Shown piece after piece: positions 1-8,499 of a stretch of 30,934 bases of DNA. The notes beneath the pieces are model-generated. The model saw nothing but the letters and a program-made list of their open reading frames with translations. It was not told where the DNA came from and ran no database searches. Origin of the DNA: Priapulus caudatus (Eukaryota > Priapulida > Priapulimorpha > Priapulimorphida > Priapulidae); the NCBI RefSeq assembly GCF_000485595.1, contig NW_014577537.1:1-30934 (forward strand), in the 5' to 3' direction. A program made the translations under genes and the position numbers. Every line of letters starts with the position of its first letter. Positions within the stretch are counted from its first letter, which is position 1.

Positions 1-1480
1 CTGTCTGTGTTAGCTAACAGTGACGAGACAGGTAAGAACGCTGTCTGTGTTAGCTAACATTGATGAGACAGGTAAGAACGTTGTCTGTGTTAGCTAACAG
101 TGATGAGACAGGTAAGAACGCTGTCTGTGTTAGCTAACAGTGATGAAACAGGTAAGAACGCTGACTGTGTTAGCTAACAGTAATGAGACAGGTAAGAACG
201 CTGACAGTGTTAGCTAACAGTAATGAGACAGGTAAGAACGCTGTCTGCGTTAGCTAACAGTGATGAGACAGGTAAGAACGCTGTCTGTGGTTAGCCTATT
301 AACAGTAAATGATTATCATGAGTAAAAACGCGGTCTTTGTTATGCTAAGCATGATGAGACAGTCTAATCGAACGCTGTCTGCGTTAGCTAACAGTGACAG
401 ACAGGTAAGAGACGACTGTCCTGTGTTAGCTAAGTGATGAGAGCTGTAATGAACGCTGCCTGTGTTAGCGTTACACAGTGATGAGACAGTAAGAACGCTG
501 CTGTGTTTAGCTAACAGTGATGCAGAACAGGTTTAAGAACGCGGTCTGTGTTAGCTAATCAGTGATGAGAACACGGTAAGAACGCTGTCTGCGTTACTAA
601 GCAGTGATGAGACAGGTAAGAAACGCTTGTCCCTGTGTTAGCTACAGTAGATGAGACAGGTAAGAACGCTGTCTGTGTTTAGCTAAACAGTGATGAGACG
701 AGGTAAGACCTATCTGTGTTAGATAACAGTGATGAGACACGGTAAGAACGCTGTCTGTTTAGCTAAAAAACCGTGGGAACGGTAGCACCTGTCTGTGTTA
801 GCTAACAGTGATGAGACAGGTATAGAACGCTGTCTGTGTTAGCTACAGTACCATGAGAGCAGTCGTAAGAACGACGGTCTGTGTTTTACTAAACAGTGAC
901 GAGAACAGGTAAGAACGCTGTCTTGTTTTGTTAGCTAAGCAGATGACTGAGACAGTTAAGAACGCTGTTCTGTCGTTCGCTAACATGTGATGAGACAGGT
1001 AAAACTTTTTTCTGTCTGTGGTTAGCCTAACAGTGATGAGACCACGGTAAAGAACGCTTCCTGCGCTTAACTAAACAGTGAGTGAAGACAAGAGTAAGAA
1101 ACCGCTGACCAGTGTTTAGCTAAACAGTGATGAGACAGGTAAGAAACGTCCTGACAGTTTACTTACAGTGATAGAACAGTTAAGAACGCTGTCTGTGTTA
1201 GCTAAACAGTGACCGAGACCAGTAAGAACGCTGTCTGGTTAGCTAAACAGTGATGAGACAGGTAAGAACCGCTGTCTGTGTTAGCTAACAGTGATGAGAC
1301 AGGTAAGAACGCTGTCTGTGTTAGCTAACAGTGATGAGACAGGTAAGAACGCTGTCTGTGAGCGAGGGAGGGACAATGCCTGTGTTAGCTAGCAGGAGTT
1401 AGAAAGGTTGGGAAAATGTCTTTGTTAGCTAACAGTCAGAGAGGTAGGAACAATGTCTGTGTTAGCTACTTGCAGTCACA
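1..1480. repeat. 40-bp tandem satellite array, open at left edge
   Basis: Direct tandem repeats with a 40-bp period. The first half of the unit contains the palindrome GTTAGCTAAC and the second half reads TGATGAGACAGGTAAGAACG. Units are almost identical at 1-280 and about 1250-1360. Between them (about 290-1250) they carry many single-base insertions and deletions. The last three units (about 1361-1480) are diverged by substitution. Roughly 34 units are visible and the array runs off the window edge. There are no unique spacers, so this is not a CRISPR array. If the neurophysin exon 1 lies to the left, the array sits in intron 1 of that gene. Confidence 0.95.
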
Positions 1481-1519
1481 GAAGTAGGAACACGTGGACC
1501 AGGGCGTATTGGTGTAACC

Positions 1520-1850
1520 CCAACAATATTCCTAACCCTAACCATAACGCTAACCCTAACCTTAACCTAAACCTTCAACCCAACTTTAACCCTAACCCTA
1601 ACCCTAACCATAACGCTAACCCTAACCTTAACCTAAACCTTCAACCCAACTTTAACCCTAACCCTAACCCTAACCATAACGCTAACCCTAACCTTAACTT
1701 TAACATTCAACGCAACTTTAACATTTAACCTAACTTTAACCCTAACCCTAACCTTAACCTTAATCCTACCCGTAACCGTAACAGAAGCCCTAACGCTAAC
1801 CCTAACCTTGATCCCAACCCTAACTCTACCCCTAACCATGACCCTAATCC
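1520..1850. repeat. Degenerate interstitial telomere-like (CCCTAA)n tract
   Basis: Runs of CCCTAA mixed with variants such as CCATAACG, CCTTAA and CTTTAA. Inside it a 66-bp higher-order unit repeats about 2.5 times (about 1534-1690), giving an Asn-Pro/Asn-Leu periodic ORF that is only a by-product of the repeat. The strand is C-rich on plus. The tract ends about 95 bp before the acceptor of neurophysin exon 2, so it probably lies in intron 1. Confidence 0.9.
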
Positions 1851-1946
1851 GGACCCATATACCAAGCATGGCCTGACATTTCGACGCATACTTTGGCAAT
1901 CCATTCAAGTATCATTTCTGATATCAAGCGTGTTCTATGCCGACAG

Positions 1947-2151
1947 TGCATGAAATGCGGCCCGGGAGACCTCGGCCAGTGTTTCGGACCAAACATCTGT
2001 TGCGGAGAGCTGATTGGCTGTCACATACGCACCTTGGAGAGTGCTGCATGCGCAAAGGAAGACCTCGTACCGATACCGTGCGAGGTGCGCGGGAGAGCGT
2101 GTGCCGACGGCAGGGGGCGCTGTGGTGCCGACGGCATCTGCTGCAATGAAG
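1947..2151 (+). CDS. Neurophysin exon 2
   Basis: 68 codons plus one base, between the acceptor ..CGACAG and the donor GTACGT at 2152. It encodes the neurophysin core with 12 cysteines in family spacing: CxxC, GQC, ICC, GC, AAC, PC, AC, RC, ICC. The polypyrimidine tract before the acceptor is weak. The reading frame is open further upstream to 1893, but that part does not resemble the family. Confidence 0.92.
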
Positions 2152-3161
2152 GTACGTGACGTCAGAACGGGAGAGTCAGAAATGTAAACCACAAGCTCGT
2201 GCGCTAACAGAGTGCGGAGGGTGAGCCCTGGGATTTGCTTGGACTACGAGGGAAAGAGCAGACGATCTTTTCCATCAGGAAGGGTGGGGTGTCAGGATGT
2301 TTAACCACGGGGGGGGGGCATACAGTATTAGGGTATTTTTACCATGAAGGGGGAGTGGGGTGTTGGGGGTATTTCTACCATGAGGGGAAAGGTGTGGTGT
2401 CGGGATATTTTTACCATGAGGGGCAGGGTGAGGTGTTAGGAGGTATTTTTACAATGAGGGGCAGAGTGGGGTGTTAGAGTATGTTTACAATGAGGGACGC
2501 GCAAGAGTATGTTCAGCATTACTGGGTGGGTGGGATGTCAGAATTCTTTACCATTAGCGGGAGTATTGCAGTGAGGTTTCGATCATGGCGCATACCTACC
2601 TCTTCGCCGCTAGGGGCAGCACACGCGACAGTTCTAGTCGTAGCAGGTCAGGTTTTCTGATCAACTAAAGACGATTCAGAAAGCTGCGAAAAAATAGTGT
2701 TTTTCTCTAACGCACAATGTGTATTTATCCAAGAAGGAATACCTTCACTCTGGCAAAACCCCTCTCCAAAAAAAAAATTAAAAAAACAAATTTATATGGC
2801 GCTTTACAATTTTTCTTCAAAACCGCAAACGTGTCGCAGGCTATAGAAATCACATCAACGAGATATGCGCACGACCCCCACTCCCAGCTAGAGGTCGTAT
2901 ACGAGCTAACGGTGGGGACAAATCACCATGTGGGAAAACACGAAGATTAACTCACTTGTTCCCACCACAGAGACCTGCACTATAGACGAGGAATGCAGAA
3001 CAGAGGGCGCCACGATCGACAAGGAGAACGCCGTGGCGAAACGAGTGAAAACGGAGAAGAGCCAACAGCTGGAGGAATTGTTGCAGCGACTGCTCGCTAG
3101 GGAGCGCAGCGTTCGCGCATCCGTTGGAGGACTACCTGACGCGGCGCTGACGCCCCGGTAG
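1947..3161 (+). CDS. Vasopressin/oxytocin-type neuropeptide precursor, neurophysin domain and C-terminal tail (5'-partial, 2 exons)
   Basis: Precursors of this family are secreted. The nonapeptide hormone is cut from neurophysin, a Cys-rich carrier that binds it in the regulated secretory pathway. Two exons are visible, joined in phase 1: 1947-2151 and 2971-3161. Together they give all 14 neurophysin cysteines: 12 in exon 2 (CMKCGPG, GPNICCGE, GICCNE among others) and two in exon 3 (TCTIDEEC). The exon 2 acceptor position, directly before the CxxCGPG motif, matches the conserved family intron. Exon 1 (signal peptide, hormone, Gly-Lys-Arg site) is not in the window. The tail after the last Cys is about 54 residues with a Leu-rich amphipathic stretch (LEELLQRLLA). 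The family call is very secure; the hormone type (oxytocin- or vasopressin-like) cannot be read here. Confidence 0.93.
2152..2970 (+). other. Neurophysin intron 2
   Basis: Bounded by GTACGT and CCACCACAG. It contains a minisatellite (about 2281-2500). The remainder (2500-2970) shows no recognised element, only an A-rich run near 2768. Confidence 0.85.
2281..2500. repeat. About 36-bp G-rich minisatellite in neurophysin intron 2
   Basis: About six imperfect units of the form GGTATTTTTACCATGAGGGG plus a variable GGGTGnGGTGTTAG part. Units contain the short palindrome of the kind GGTATTTTTACC. G-rich on plus with several GGGG runs, so G-quadruplex potential exists on the sense strand of the gene. 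Confidence 0.85.
2971..3161 (+). CDS. Neurophysin exon 3 (terminal coding exon)
   Basis: Acceptor CCCACCACAG, entering in phase 1 so that G plus AG makes Glu, followed by TCTIDEEC with the last two neurophysin cysteines. The frame ends at TAG 3159-3161. After the Cys pair the tail is charged (ATIDKENAVAKRVKTEK) and then Leu-rich. I see no N-glycosylation sequon and no clear copeptin glycopeptide. No AATAAA is evident close downstream; GT repeats begin within about 170 bp. Confidence 0.9.
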
Positions 3162-3325
3162 ATGGCGTGGCGTGCGTTCTCTCACAACACGCCGCGACGG
3201 AAAGGCGAGGATGTGAAACTGGTAACACAATATTATTGGGGGTGTTGCGATTTTTGTTTGCGTTGTCACGTTTTGGGCAATATGCAACATATCTACGGAA
3301 AAGCAAATAGGTTGCGTTTGCGAGT

Positions 3326-3365
3326 GTGTACATGCGTGCGTGTGCGTGCGTGTGCATGCGTGTGC

Positions 3366-3424
<59 letters not shown>

Positions 3425-3640
3425 CCTACCTTTACGTTTCGTGTGCGCGGCGGTGTGTGTGTTGGGCGTGAGCTGCGTTGTGTGGTGTGTGGCTGTGTGT
3501 GGGTGTGTGCGCGTGCGCGCGCGCGCGCGGCGTGTGTGGCTGTCGTGTGTGTTGTGTTGTTGCTGTTGTGTGATGGCGTGGTGTGTACGTGTGTGCGAGC
3601 AGCTGCGAGCGCGTGCGTGCGTGCGCGCGCGCATGCGTTA
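3326..3640. repeat. GT/GC alternating tract with (GT)n microsatellite
   Basis: An uninterrupted (GT) run of about 25 repeats at 3369-3418. It is followed by imperfect TG, CG and GCGC alternation (for example 3509-3529) up to 3632. The strictly alternating purine-pyrimidine pattern gives Z-DNA potential. The long ORFs on both strands here are low-complexity artefacts. Confidence 0.93.
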
Positions 3641-4075
3641 ACGAATGTGAGAAAGAACTCATGCTACTTAGCGTTTTACAGGCCGTAAACAGTGATAACT
3701 GTGATCGCCCCGTAGACGAAGGCAGGCTAAATTATTCAGTTCGCTAATCGCGTACGAAGAAACCACACCAGACCAAGACCAGAACTCACACCAGACCAAA
3801 CATCCCATCCTCGCGTGGCAAACCAACCACGCGGCCGCGCCCTAGCACGCGCCAGGCCCGCACCCGGCGCGGCGGCCGGACACACACAGCCGGACCCCGC
3901 GCCGGCCGACCCGGCGCTGTCCCGGACCGCCCACGAGTACATCGTGCGTCCCGCGCATCATCCCCCCACGCTCTCGCGCTGTGGCACGGCGTCAGGCTCG
4001 CTACACGTGTAGCTAGGCAACAAACAACCGTAAACCCGGGAAGTAGAAGACACACACAACTGTCGTGGTAGATAA
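3641..4075. other. GC-rich non-coding stretch
   Basis: Locally GC- and CpG-rich between about 3810 and 4010. Short ORFs exist on both strands (about 65 residues, Ala/Pro/Arg-rich), but none resembles a known protein and no splice-supported exon is evident. It could be regulatory; nothing more can be supported. Confidence 0.5.
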
Positions 4076-4740
4076 ACGATCGAGAGAAGGGCACGGTAGC
4101 AAGAGTGGGAGAGGAGGGAAGGAAGAAAGCGAGAGAGAGAGAGATTACGGAGAGAGAGGAAGAGAGTCGAAAGGAAGAGTAGAAAGGGGGGAGGGGGGAC
4201 GAAAGAGAAAGGAAGACGCGGGGGGAACAAGGGGGAGGAGAGCAGGATGGGATGGAGAGGGATAGTGAGAGAGAGGAGGCATAGATATAAGGAGAGGGAG
4301 CGAAACAGACACAGGAAGCGAGAGCGCGCACATGACATGAGAAGAAAGAGACGTGGGGGAATCTAGGCCGAAATAGAGGGAGTGAGATAGCACGCCGAAG
4401 GAGTGAGACACACACACAACACCACACACACACACGCGCCGCGCGCGCGCGGCCAGGGCGCGCGGCGCCGGAAACGCACGCAACGCACACACCACACCAG
4501 CTCTCCCTCTCGTCACACCACACACACCCACACACAGCAACACACACACACGCACGGGGGTCGAAGGAGGGGATATTGAGAGAAAGAGAGAGAGAGAGAG
4601 GCAGGCGAGAAGAATAGGATAGAGAGAGAGAGAGGAGCAGACGCAGGAGGAGGTAGAGGGAGGAGGAGAGAGATGAGAGAGAGAGAGAGAGACGAATGAC
4701 AGAGAGGAGGAGAGGTGCTAACTGGGAGATGGAAAGAGCG
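4076..4740. repeat. Long GA-rich polypurine tract with a CA/CG island
   Basis: Nearly pure purine on plus at 4076-4420 and 4555-4740, with (GA)n runs at 4131-4143, 4579-4600 and 4675-4692. It is interrupted at about 4408-4556 by CACACA and CGCGCG alternation. The polypurine/polypyrimidine asymmetry gives triplex (H-DNA) potential. The 329-residue ORF on the minus strand (3786-4775) is Ser/Leu low-complexity and is not accepted as a gene. Confidence 0.9.
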
Positions 4741-4974
4741 AATATGTTGCGAGAGGCGTTTCTATTGAATATCATTCGTTGCTGCTTTTACTATAACGTG
4801 TGCTACTAGTGGTACTACCACAGTTTTTAATCTATTTATTTATGTTGCCTTACGACAATTCATATTCAGAGCGCAGAGTATAGCCTACCTTCATCGATTG
4901 TTAGTTATGTAAATATATGATTTATTTAAAGCTAATCTATTCAGGAGACAAACGAAAATATATTGACACCGCTG

Positions 4975-5185
4975 TCGGTGTCGTGTTGTTCCGCCGATGT
5001 TGCATTACAATTTCCATTACATAATTCCATACAAGTATAGTGTTGTAACAGCCTTGTTCCATATTTCCGTTACATAGTTTTACATACCGGTATATAGCGC
5101 ATCGTTCCACCGCTGCTCCATGTTTCCGTTACATAGTTTCACACACCAGTATAGGATTGTTCCGTAACTTCCGTTAGATTCAGCA
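4975..5185. repeat. Degenerate about 65-bp tandem repeat
   Basis: About three imperfect units built on TTGTTCC, a spacer, CATGTTTCCGTTACATAGTT, then ACACACCAGTATAG. The flanking parts of 4741-5460 are AT-rich and show no gene. Confidence 0.7.
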
Positions 5186-5462
5186 TTAGAGTTCATCAGC
5201 ATTATCATGCTTCCGTAACTGTACAAACGCCACAACCCATTATCTAACCGCCTAGAATGTAATCAGAGCTCCAGATGGAACGTAAGAGTATATATACAGC
5301 ATCTAATAGCTTTAGGGAATCCAAAAAAACATAATCATCGAGAAAATTCTCGGTCACTAGACTGCCATTGCAGCGATGCTTTAACTTGATGACGTCATAT
5401 CTCCTAATGCCTTTTAATATTTTATCTCGTGTTCTCAATACGCTAGTACAATTTGTATATGT

Positions 5463-5538
5463 AACAATTAATAATAATAATAATTATTATAATAATTACG
5501 ACGACAAAGATGATGGTGACGATAATTATAATAATAAC

Positions 5539-5574
<36 letters not shown>

Positions 5575-5575
5575 C
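5463..5575. repeat. (AAT)n trinucleotide microsatellite
   Basis: Interrupted AAT/ATT repeats, with a clean run of about 12 units near 5537-5573. 5600-5904 beyond it is AT-rich with nothing recognised. Confidence 0.95.
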
Positions 5576-5904
5576 GATCCTTGAGGCTCTATTATTAGTA
5601 TATTATTATTAAGTATATGGTATGTGATTGTAACGTTAGTGCTCAGCATATAAACATGTATAATTGTCACTGCATGGAGCACTCGTTACTGCCGATATAC
5701 GTAAGCTGAACTAGTTTATCACATAGATATCCTGAATGCATTATGGTATATCTATCGTTTATCAATCATTATTGTTATCATTGCGTTTTAACGTAAGTGC
5801 ACCCGTTTGGCAAACCTTTTTGGCGATTTTGCGACAAATAATATTTAGTAAAGAGAAGATTTAGTTTTGTTATTTAGTTTTGTAAGTATAGCATCCAGTC
5901 TCAC

Positions 5905-6060
5905 AGACACAGCACACGCGTATGCACACACGCACGGAAGCAACATACGCGCATACACGCACGCACAAATACACACGCACGCATACATACACACGCACTG
6001 ACGCACGCACGCACGAACACACGCGCACCAACACACGCGCACGCACACATGCACGAATGC
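5905..6060. repeat. Imperfect CACG/CACA repeat
   Basis: CACACGCACGCAC-type alternation on plus. It gives His/Thr/Arg or Cys/Val/Arg ORFs in several frames, all artefacts of low complexity. Confidence 0.92.
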
Positions 6061-6756
6061 GCTACGTCCGTAACTTGCGGCAGTCCGCTCAACGTCACGG
6101 TAAGGTTACCCAGTTACCGTGCGGCGGCGACATCGTAGCAATAATTTTTACAATTTTTACAAGAGTACGCCTAACTGTTTCGCGCCGCCACGTTATGCGA
6201 GGCCTAGAGCGAAAACACGAAGCGAAATAAACCAGTCGCCGTTTCGCAGCCAATACACAATATTTCTTCTTTGATCGCCGTAAACGCAATCAGGAGTCTG
6301 TTAGTCAACGAAAAATTGAAGTATGATTTCTGCCGCCGCAGCATCAAAGATGGCGCTTAACTAAAGACGCGCCGCATTCATAAACAGTCACTCGGCAGTC
6401 CCGCCACGCGATAGTGCCAAGCTACGAAGAGCTTCACTGGCCTGATTGCAGCATATTGCTTGCAAACAATCATGAATTTAAATTGTAGATTACAGGTTTT
6501 TCGCGTAGGACAAACTTTGAGCCGCATGATGATAGCATATATAAATGCGTAAATCGTTGACAGCGGACGTGGCTGTAAAAGAGAGCTGTGTCTAACTGTC
6601 TATATCCAATACATGCGGCGGTGCGTAACGGCGAAACATACGCAGCCAGAGCACTGAGCAAACGCAAGTTGGCCACCTGGTACTCAGAAATAATTATTTT
6701 CACCGTTGTAGAAATAACTTCACCTTAAATTATAATTTAAATCAATTACTTAATAT
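6061..6756. other. Intergenic stretch without a recognised gene
   Basis: No exon with family similarity was found. One AAGATGGCGC at 6347-6356 resembles the YY1 core motif. On its own this is weak evidence for a promoter. Confidence 0.4.
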
Positions 6757-6995
6757 ATCAGAGGCTTTGTTACACATAATTCAACCGCGGAAAAATTATT
6801 TTTACCCAACCAAAAGCCGTATACGTGTTACATATCACCATAGATATCACTAATCGTATCAACGGGAGCGGGTTGCTTAACATAAATCGTGGGTAAAAGA
6901 AATATAACAATGCTTACGGTCAAGTAAAATGTGATAATTTAACCGCGATAAAATAGTTTATCTGCTGTTAAATTATGTGTAGCAAGGCCTCTGAT
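6757..6995. mobile_element. MITE with about 28-bp terminal inverted repeats
   Basis: The left end reads ATCAGAGGCTTTGTTACACA and the right end is its reverse complement with a few mismatches (ATCAGAGGCCTTGCTACACA); the match continues through ATAATTYAAC. The interior is AT-rich without an ORF. A clear target-site duplication is not visible. A weak relative of the inner sequence (GTTGGGTAAAAAGTGATCAT) lies at about 8118-8215. Confidence 0.75.
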
Positions 6996-6998
6996 TGA

Positions 6999-7244
6999 GT
7001 AACAAGAGCCGCAAAGCGTCTGAGCTCATATGAGGTCTGTTGCTACGGTTATAAACGTAACATTTAAGTCGTGCGTAGTGACACCTTTGTTAGGCGCAGA
7101 TATGCAGATACGCAGTTGTGTACACATCATTTCAGCAACCTTCTGCATTCTGCATACCTCCCAAATACCATTGCTTGATACAAATCGCGTGCCTGAAACT
7201 CCTGTTTTATGGTGCATTGTGACACTAACCCTAACCCTATTAAA
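6999..7244 (+). mobile_element. Dispersed repeat family R2, copy A
   Basis: About 245 bp, roughly 95% identical by eye to the inverted copy at 25070-25310. It starts GTAACAAGAGCCGCAAAGCG and ends at a short telomere-like ACTAACCCTAACCCTA plus an A run. No terminal inverted repeats. The A-rich end suggests a SINE-like or other non-LTR tail, but no A/B boxes were recognised. It abuts the MITE at 6757-6995. Confidence 0.8.
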
Positions 7245-7359
7245 AAAAAAATGTTGTAAAAATTGTTGTAAATAATGTAAATATTTGCGTTAATTGGAAA
7301 AAAATAGTTAAATGGATAAAGATAGAAAAATACAAAAAACAGGTAAATAATAAAAAAAC

Positions 7360-7432
7360 AGATGGGATTCGATACAACGACCTTCGAGCCGTGACGCCTG
7401 TGCTGTATGCGTTCGGCTATCCAGGCTTATTG
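7360..7432 (-). mobile_element. tRNA-like SINE head (candidate)
   Basis: Read on minus, the stretch has an A-box-like TAGCCGAACGC and about 40 bases later a B-box-like GTATCGAATCC, about 70 bases in all. Neither box is perfect and a proper acceptor stem was not seen, so this is a tRNA-derived SINE or tRNA relic rather than a working tRNA gene. Confidence 0.45.
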
Positions 7433-7496
7433 GGTTTCTAGATTATGGATGTGCCATGAATATTACAACACTGTGACGTCATTGAGGCAGTTCAGG

Positions 7497-8027
7497 AATC
7501 CATGTTTAACCCTCCTCTTGAGGGTTAAAAGGTTATCAGACACTTACTCATCGCACGTCAGTGGAAAGCACATTTCATGATCCTTTCAATAAAGTGATAA
7601 AAATGGTAGGTCAGGGCTGAAACAAAAAAGTTTTTCACTCTGTCCATTAGGCCATGTCCTCAGAAAATGTCTGATATCTGACCTTTCCCCCACTGCCCTT
7701 TGACCTGTGACCTCCAATTTCGCACTGGTGATGGGTTTCCTGCCCATCACACTATACACCGAATATTAAGAGCAATTCCGTATTTCCTCCTATACCTTAA
7801 GTTAAGGGGGAAATATTCCCCCTCCGTTTACACATCTTGACCTTTGACCCTTGACCCCCAAATTTGTCATCCCGAGTCCTTTTGACGATCTACCCCCGAC
7901 GTCCCAAATATCGTGACCGTACATCGAGCGGTTAAGATTTGTGCCCAACTGTTGACGCACGGACGGACGGACGGACGCACGATCATGCGATTCTACAAGC
8001 TGCATCTGACTACGTCAGATGAGCTAA
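7497..8027 (+). mobile_element. Dispersed repeat family R1, copy 1
   Basis: About 530 bp, related along its length to inverted copies at 18999-19592 and 23897-24454. Landmarks in order: a CCCTC..GAGGG hairpin near the left end, TGACCT/TGACCC half-site clusters (7694-7713 and 7838-7857), CGGACGGACGG repeats, then a hairpin CATCTGAC-TAC-GTCAGATG just before AGCTAA. No TIRs and no ORF of note. The terminal hairpin followed by CTAA recalls the 3' end of Helitrons, but this is a hypothesis. Confidence 0.85.
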
Positions 8028-8342
8028 AGAGATCATATCGGAGATAATATAATCGGTAAATATACGTATTATACGGAGTACCTATAAAAAGGGAAATAAT
8101 ATGTAACACGGCACATAGTTGGGTAAAAAGTGATCATTTAACCGCCAGTGTAACAAGGCTTATAATTGCCTAAAAGACGTATAACTTTATCGCGGTAAAA
8201 TAGTTATTTCTCAGTATATGGCAAACCAGTCGACATGATTATAGCACACACATCAGTAGTAACGTCGGACGAAAACACATGATGACACGCGTTACAGAGA
8301 GATAGACATGTTACGCGGCACATCGTTCCCTTCATAGTAGGC

Positions 8343-8388
8343 CTATCAGGAGTGAATAATAAAAATCTCTATTATTCACTGCTGATAG
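8343..8388. repeat. Hairpin, 19-nt arms
   Basis: CTATCAGGAGTGAATAATA and its near-complement (one mismatch) separated by about 8 bases. Confidence 0.85.
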
Positions 8389-8449
8389 TATAATAATTAT
8401 AATGAAATTTAGGTCCGCGTTCATGCGTGCGCGGTATGTATATATACAC

Positions 8450-8490
8450 CAAGAGTACCATGATAGAAATTTTCTATCATGGTACTCTTG
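8450..8490. repeat. Perfect 41-bp palindrome, 20-nt arms
   Basis: CAAGAGTACCATGATAGAAA, a single T, then the exact reverse complement. Likely a tiny foldback insertion; no clear target duplication. Confidence 0.9.
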
Positions 8491-8499
8491 ATGTACATG

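Noticed and set aside
1-1480. CRISPR-like array
   Set aside because: Units are contiguous direct repeats without unique spacers, in a eukaryotic genome with introns.
1453-1908. Asn/Pro-rich and Val/Arg-rich ORFs on both strands
   Set aside because: Both are translations of the telomere-like repeat, open only because its 6-bp and 66-bp periods are multiples of three.
3293-3688. Cys/Val- and His/Thr-rich ORFs in the GT tract
   Set aside because: Pure microsatellite translation in several frames and both strands.
3786-4775. 329-residue ORF on the minus strand
   Set aside because: It runs along the GA/CT-rich low-complexity tract; the protein is Ser/Leu/Cys/Val simple sequence, with no domain and no splice or homology support.
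7026-7217. 63-residue ORF conserved between R2 copies A (minus) and B (25098-25283, plus)
   Set aside because: Of about nine base differences between the copies only about two are synonymous, so the shared ORF reflects repeat identity and not protein constraint.
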